Shown: piece after piece, positions 59,034 through 64,000 of the stretch
Numbering within the stretch: the first letter of the stretch is position 1
Layout of the letters: every line of letters starts with the position of its first letter
NCBI RefSeq assembly: GCF_029867415.1
Contig: NC_081186.1
Span: 110,052,128 to 110,116,127, forward strand
From: Vicia villosa
Taxonomy: Eukaryota; Streptophyta; Magnoliopsida; Fabales; Fabaceae
DNA length: 64,000 nt
Reading direction: 5' to 3'
Notes under the pieces: generated by a model
What the model saw: only the letters and a program-made list of their open reading frames with translations
The model's database searches: none
What the model was told of the DNA's origin: nothing
Made by a program: the position numbers and the translations under genes

Positions 59034-60238
59034 TGAAGGATAGAAAAACACTTAGAAAGGGGGGGTTTGAATAAGTGTGGCTTTAAAAACTGGACAGATA
59101 AAAATAAATTGCACAGTTATTTTTATCCTGGTTCGTTGTTAACTAAACTACTCCAGTCCACCCCCGCAGAGATGATTTACCTCAACTGAGGATTTAATCC
59201 ACTAATCGCACGGATTACAATGGTTCTCCACTTAGTCAGCAACTAAGTCTTCCAGAGTCTTCTGATCACACACTGATCACTCCAGGAACAACTGCTTAGA
59301 TACCCTCTAAGACTTTCTAGAGTATACTGATCCACACGATCACTTTAGTTACAACCTGCTTAGATAACCTCTAAGACTTCCTAGAGTATACTGATCCACA
59401 TGATCACTCTAGTTCCTTACAACTTAATGTAATCAATTCTAAGAGTATTACAATTGCTTCTTGAAAGCTATAATCACAAACTGTGATATTTCTCTTAACG
59501 TTTAAGCTTAATCTCACTAATATATTACAACAGCAATGTAGTGAGCTTTGATGAAGATGAAGATTCTGAGCTTTGATTAGAACAGAGTTTCAGCAAGTTA
59601 ATATGAGTTGTCTTTTTAGAATCGTTAACCTTGCTTCTCATCAGAACTTCATATTTATAGGCGTTGGAGAAGATGACCGTTGAGTGCATTTAATGCTTTG
59701 CGTGTTCCGTACAGCATCGCATTTAATGTTATACGCTTTTGTCAACTACCTCGAGCCTTGTTCACGCTGTGTCTACTGACGTAGCCTTTAATAGCTTTTA
59801 ACGTTCCTTTTGTCAGTCAGCGTAGCCTGCCACTTGTACTTCCTTCTGATCTGATGTTTGTGAATACAACGTTTGAATATCATCAGAGTCAAACAGCTTG
59901 GTGCATAGCATCTTCTGATCTTCTGACCTTGAAGTGCTTCTGAGCGTGATACCATCAGAACTTCAGTGCTTCTGATCTCATGTTCTTCTGATGCTTCCAT
60001 AGACCCATGTTCTGATTCTGCTTCGACCATCTTCTGATGTCTTGCCAGACCATGTTCTGATGTTGCATGCTGAACCCTTTGAGACAAAGCTTCTGAGCGC
60101 TGAATTATGCATACTCTTTATATATTTCCTGAAAGGGAAATTGCATTGGATTAGAGTACCATATTATCTTAAGCAAAATTCATATTATTGTTATCATCAA
60201 AACTAAGATAATTGATCAGAACAAATCTTGTTCTAACA
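59034..60238 (-). mobile_element. LTR 1 of the tandem array
   Basis: 1205 bp, TG...CA. Reverse-strand TATA box CTATAAATA at 59652-59660. The interior contains repeated cttctgat and catcagaa words. The frames at 59788-60087 and 60169-60513 lie in it and have no known domain. Confidence 0.92.
59652..59660 (-). promoter_or_regulatory. LTR TATA box
   Basis: CTATAAATA on the reverse strand; identical copy at 62113-62121. Confidence 0.5.
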
Positions 60239-60254
60239 ATCTCCCCCTTTTTGA
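60239..60254 (-). promoter_or_regulatory. polypurine tract, unit 1
   Basis: Reverse strand AAAAAGGGGGAGAT next to the LTR. In unit 2 (62700-62714) one base differs (GGGGGAAAT). Confidence 0.88.
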
Positions 60255-60491
60255 TGATGACAAAAACATATATAAATGATATGAATTTGCGATCAGAAAG
60301 AGCAGACGGCAAAAGACAAATTACACAGCTATAGCATAAGCATATGAATATGTCTCCCCCTGAGATTAACAATCTCCCCCTGAGATAAATAATCTCCCCC
60401 TGAAATAAATACTCGAAGAACTTTAATAAAAGACTTCCCTGATTATTTCGGTAGAGACGATCACATAAGCTTCTGTCTTCAGAGAATTCGT

Positions 60492-60765
60492 AGCTTCTGA
60501 CTTCTGCTTCCATTGGACAGCTTCAGAACTAGAATTTCTTTAGATCCTTAGAACACTCAAAGCTTCTGATTCCTGCTTCCATCTAGGACAGCTTCAGAAC
60601 TTGAATTTCTTTAATCTTCAGAACATTCACAGCTTCTGATTTCTGCTTCCATTTAGGACAGCTTCAGAACTTGAGTTTTCTGGATCTTTAGAACATTCAC
60701 AGCTTCTGATTTCTGCTTCCCTCGGATAGCTTCAGAGCTTGAATTTCTACCAACATCACTTCATG
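60492..60765. repeat. four tandem 70-bp repeats
   Basis: Units begin at 60492, 60561, 60631 and 60701 with agcttctgatttctgcttcc, followed by ggacagcttcagaacttga. The same array recurs at 62953-63226. Confidence 0.93.
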
Positions 60766-61494
60766 CTAGATTTGTATCAGAACATTGTTGAATGTACCAG
60801 AGCATCATCAGAGCATCTCTACATCCTGAAATGTTACAGAACAAAAACTAAACGACAAAAGTCAGCATGAACGAGTCAGAACATAAAATGTATATTAGAA
60901 CACATGATATGTATCAGAGCCATATAGGCTAAAATAATGTTATCAGAGCAAATAGAATTTTGTCAGAGCAAATAGACAAATATGGATCAAATTCTATTAT
61001 CAGTGCTTCTGATTCATTCTTCTTTCTTGCTTCTGATTTCTGAAGCTTGACAGCACTCAGCTTGCTTCAGATTCATTGAGCTTATTCTTTTTACAGAATA
61101 ACACTTCTTATGGTTTTGCTTCTTGTGTTTGCTTTGAAGATTCTTTTCACTTCTTTATACCTGCAAAACACTTAAACCATATAGAACTTGCAGTTCTTGT
61201 TAGTAAAAGCAACTGATTAAATCAAATCATTTATCACATATTTCTCCCCCTTTTTGTCATATCATCAAAAAACAAAAAAGATTCAGAGACAAACAAAACG
61301 AAACACACAGAGGAAGAAGATGATTTCATTGAAGTTCAAACAGCAGGTACAGAAGTACATGGAGATAAGTAAGATTAGATGCACAAAAAAAACAGATGCA
61401 ACGAAAAAAGAAACAACACAGACTCAATCTAAGATGGCCCTAGCCTTGACAAGATCTTGGCCAGCATCTCTTTAACCTCATTGTTGTGTCCAAT

Positions 61495-62699
61495 TGAAGG
61501 ATAGAAAAACACTTAGAAAGGGGGGGTTTGAATAAGTGTGGCTTTAAAAACTGGACAGATAAAAATAAATTGCACAGTTATTTTTATCCTGGTTCGTTGT
61601 CAACTAAACTACTCCAGTCCACCCCCGCAGAGATGATTTACCTCGACTGAGGATTTAATCCACTAATCGCACGGATTACAATGGTTCTCCACTTAGTCAG
61701 CAACTAAGTCTTCCAGAGTCTTCTGATCACACACTGATCACTCCAGGAACAACTGCTTAGATACCCTCTAAGACTTTCTAGAGTATACTGATCCACACGA
61801 TCACTTTAGTTACAACCTGCTTAGATAACCTCTAAGACTTCCTAGAGTATACTGATCCACATGATCACTCTAGTTCCTTACAACTTAATGTAATCAATTC
61901 TAAGAGTATTACAATTGCTTCTTGAAAGCTATAATCACAAACTGTGATATTTCTCTTAACGTTTAAGCTTAATCTCACTAATATATTACAACAGCAATGT
62001 AGTGAGCTTTGATGAAGATGAAGATTCTGAGCTTTGATTAGAACAGAGTTTCAGCAAGTTAATATGAGTTGTCTTTTTAGAATCGTTAACCTTGCTTCTC
62101 ATCAGAACTTCATATTTATAGGCGTTGGAGAAGATGACCGTTGAGTGCATTTAATGCTTTGCGTGTTCCGTACAGCATCGCATTTAATGTTATACGCTTT
62201 TGTCAACTACCTCGAGCCTTGTTCACGCTGTGTCTACTGACGTAGCCTTTAATAGCTTTTAACGTTCCTTTTGTCAGTCAGCGTAGCCTGCCACTTGTAC
62301 TTCCTTCTGATCTGATGTTTGTGAATACAACGTTTGAATATCATCAGAGTCAAACAGCTTGGTGCATAGCATCTTCTGATCTTCTGACCTTGAAGTGCTT
62401 CTGAGCGTGATACCATCAGAACTTCAGTGCTTCTGATCTCATGTTCTTCTGATGCTTCCATAGACCCATGTTCTGATTCTGCTTCGACCATCTTCTGATG
62501 TCTTGCCAGACCATGTTCTGATGTTGCATGCTGAACCCTTTGAGACAAAGCTTCTGAGCGCTGAATTATGCATACTCTTTATATATTTCCTGAAAGGGAA
62601 ATTGCATTGGATTAGAGTACCATATTATCTTAAGCAAAATTCATATTATTGTTATCATCAAAACTAAGATAATTGATCAGAACAAATCTTGTTCTAACA
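61495..62699 (-). mobile_element. LTR 2 of the tandem array
   Basis: Copy of LTR 1 with two visible changes near 61600-61645 (tgtcaac for tgttaac, cctcgactg for cctcaactg). Confidence 0.92.
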
Positions 62700-63955
62700 A
62701 TTTCCCCCTTTTTGATGATGACAAAAACATATATAAATGATATGAATTTGCGATCAGAAAGAGCAGACGGCAAAAGACAAATTACACAGCTATAGCATAA
62801 GCATATGAATATGTCTCCCCCTGAGATTAACAATCTCCCCCTGAGATAAATAATCTCCCCCTGAAATAAATACTCGAAGAACTTTAATAAAAGACTTCCC
62901 TGATTATTTCGGTAGAGACGATCACATAAGCTTCTGTCTTCAGAGAATTCGTAGCTTCTGACTTCTGCTTCCATTGGACAGCTTCAGAACTAGAATTTCT
63001 TTAGATCCTTAGAACACTCACAGCTTCTGATTCCTGCTTCCATCTAGGACAGCTTCAGAACTTGAATTTCTTTGATCTTCAGAACATTCACAGCTTCTGA
63101 TTTCTGCTTCCATTTAGGACAGCTTCAGAACTTGAGTTTTCTGGATCTTTAGAACATTCACAGCTTCTGATTTCTGCTTCCCTCGGATAGCTTCAGAGCT
63201 TGAATTTCTACCAACATCACTTCATGCTAGATTTGTATCAGAACATTGTTGAATGTACCAGAGCATCATCAGAGCATCTCTACATCCTGAAATGTTACAG
63301 AACAAAAACTAAACGACAAAAGTCAGCATGAACGAGTCAGAACATAAAATGTATATTAGAACACATGATATGTATCAGAGCCATATAGGCTAAAATAATG
63401 TTATCAGAGCAAATAGAATTTTGTCAGAGCAAATAGACAAATATGGATCAAATTCTATTATCAGTGCTTCTGATTCATTCTTCTTTCTTGCTTCTGATTT
63501 CTGAAGCTTGACAGCACTCAGCTTGCTTCAGATTCATTGAGCTTATTCTTTTTACAGAATAACACTTCTTATGGTTTTGCTTCTTGTGTTTGCTTTGAAG
63601 ATTCTTTTCACTTCTTTATACCTGCAAAACACTTAAACCATATAGAACTTGCAGTTCTTGTTAGTAAAAGCAACTGATTAAATCAAATCATTTATCACAT
63701 ATTTCTCCCCCTTTTTGTCATATCATCAAAAAACAAAAAAGATTCAGAGACAAACAAAACGAAACACACAGAGGAAGAAGATGATTTCATTGAAGTTCAA
63801 ACAGCAGGTACAGAAGTACATGGAGATAAGTAAGATTAGATGCACAAAAAAAACAGATGCAACGAAAAAAGAAACAACACAGACTCAATCTAAGATGGCC
63901 CTAGCCTTGACAAGATCTTGGCCAGCATCTCTTTAACCTCATTGTTGTGTCCAAT
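62700..63955 (-). other. non-coding interior, unit 2
   Basis: Same content as 60239-61494, with the PPT base change and single substitutions near 63021 and 63074. Confidence 0.9.
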
Positions 63956-64000
63956 TGAAGGATAGAAAAACACTTAGAAAGGGGGGGTTTGAATAAGTGT
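63956..64000 (-). mobile_element. LTR 3 of the tandem array (partial)
   Basis: TGAAGGATAGAAAAACACTT and onward repeats the LTR start; the rest lies beyond the window. Confidence 0.9.

Larger units (their letters stand above)
60239..61494 (-). other. non-coding interior, unit 1
   Basis: No gag or pol motif. Contains four tandem 70-bp repeats (60492-60760), repeated atctccccctgagataa words (60352-60405) and many tcagagcaaat words. The short frame 61254-61475 is Lys/Thr-rich and unrecognised; a gag origin cannot be excluded. Confidence 0.8.
59034..64000 (-). mobile_element. tandem array LTR-internal-LTR-internal-LTR, period 2461 bp
   Basis: Identical landmarks recur at 59034, 61495 and 63956, giving two full repeats with no net indel and a third LTR cut by the window edge. 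Each unit is a 1205-bp LTR (TGAAGGATAG to TTCTAACA) plus a 1256-bp non-coding interior. The PPT beside each LTR's right end shows reverse orientation. By eye the two units differ at only about five bases. Such arrays arise by unequal recombination between LTRs of one element or adjacent copies. The left flank 59029-59033 is CTTCT; the right duplication lies outside. Confidence 0.93.

Noticed and set aside
59788..60513. Two reverse frames (99 and 114 codons) repeated at 62249-62974 as a duplicated gene pair
   Set aside because: Both lie in or across the LTR and PPT of the tandem array, so their duplication follows from the element, not from selection for a protein.
60492..60765. CRISPR-like array of regular repeats
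   Set aside because: Continuous tandem 70-bp units without unique spacers, in a plant retroelement.

Overview
The window is plant nuclear DNA, AT-rich and made almost entirely of transposable-element (TE) remains. The spelling of the elements (SIRE-type copia, Athila-like gypsy, MULEs with an OTU protease domain, CACTA elements with a CACTACAA-type end) and the very long (TA)n tracts fit a large-genome legume, possibly a Fabeae or Trifolieae species; that assignment is inference. I found no convincing host gene, tRNA, rRNA or CRISPR array. Most open frames are short accidents inside TEs or microsatellites.

Layout. 1-2287: reverse-strand copia remnant (integrase, protease, gag, PBS, start of an LTR), with a 1.48-kb non-autonomous CACTA element inserted at 2288-3763. 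3764-8260: mostly unassigned DNA holding a MULE-type MITE with a perfect 9-bp TSD (6631-7092) and a TA microsatellite. About 8265-11010: decayed MULE with palindromic repeats and a broken OTU cysteine-protease domain. 11011-16343: unassigned AT-rich DNA and microsatellites. 16344-18170: copia LTR and gag split by a second CACTA-like element (16835-17659). 18738-19178: hAT-like MITE. 19985-24140: reverse-strand gypsy gag/protease remnant, interrupted by a hAT MITE and by a solo LTR with TSD TAATC. 24144-25848: one (TA)n tract carrying a solo LTR and a near-perfect foldback element. 27401-30395: LINE (ORF1 plus endonuclease) abruptly joined to a copia RT-RNase H reading frame of 557 codons and its 3' LTR (30396-32571). 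32572-36410: more copia debris with a CACTA transposase fragment. 37684-39515: hAT-type element with 8-bp TSD. 39643-41317: long-TIR MULE with 9-bp TSD and a broken cargo reading frame.

41327 to the end is a ladder of insertions: LINE tail and reverse copia pol, entered by an Athila-like element (43434), whose 3' LTR is entered by a SIRE-like copia (47727), whose env-like region is entered by a complete 7.06-kb non-coding LTR element (50939-57996, TSD TCTTC). Downstream another LTR fragment (58722) is entered by an LTR-internal-LTR-internal-LTR tandem array with an exact 2461-bp period that runs off the right edge.

Nothing here forms a working pathway. The biology is TE nesting and decay: several structurally complete non-autonomous elements, mobilised if at all by proteins encoded elsewhere, sit among autonomous elements that carry stops, frameshifts and deletions.
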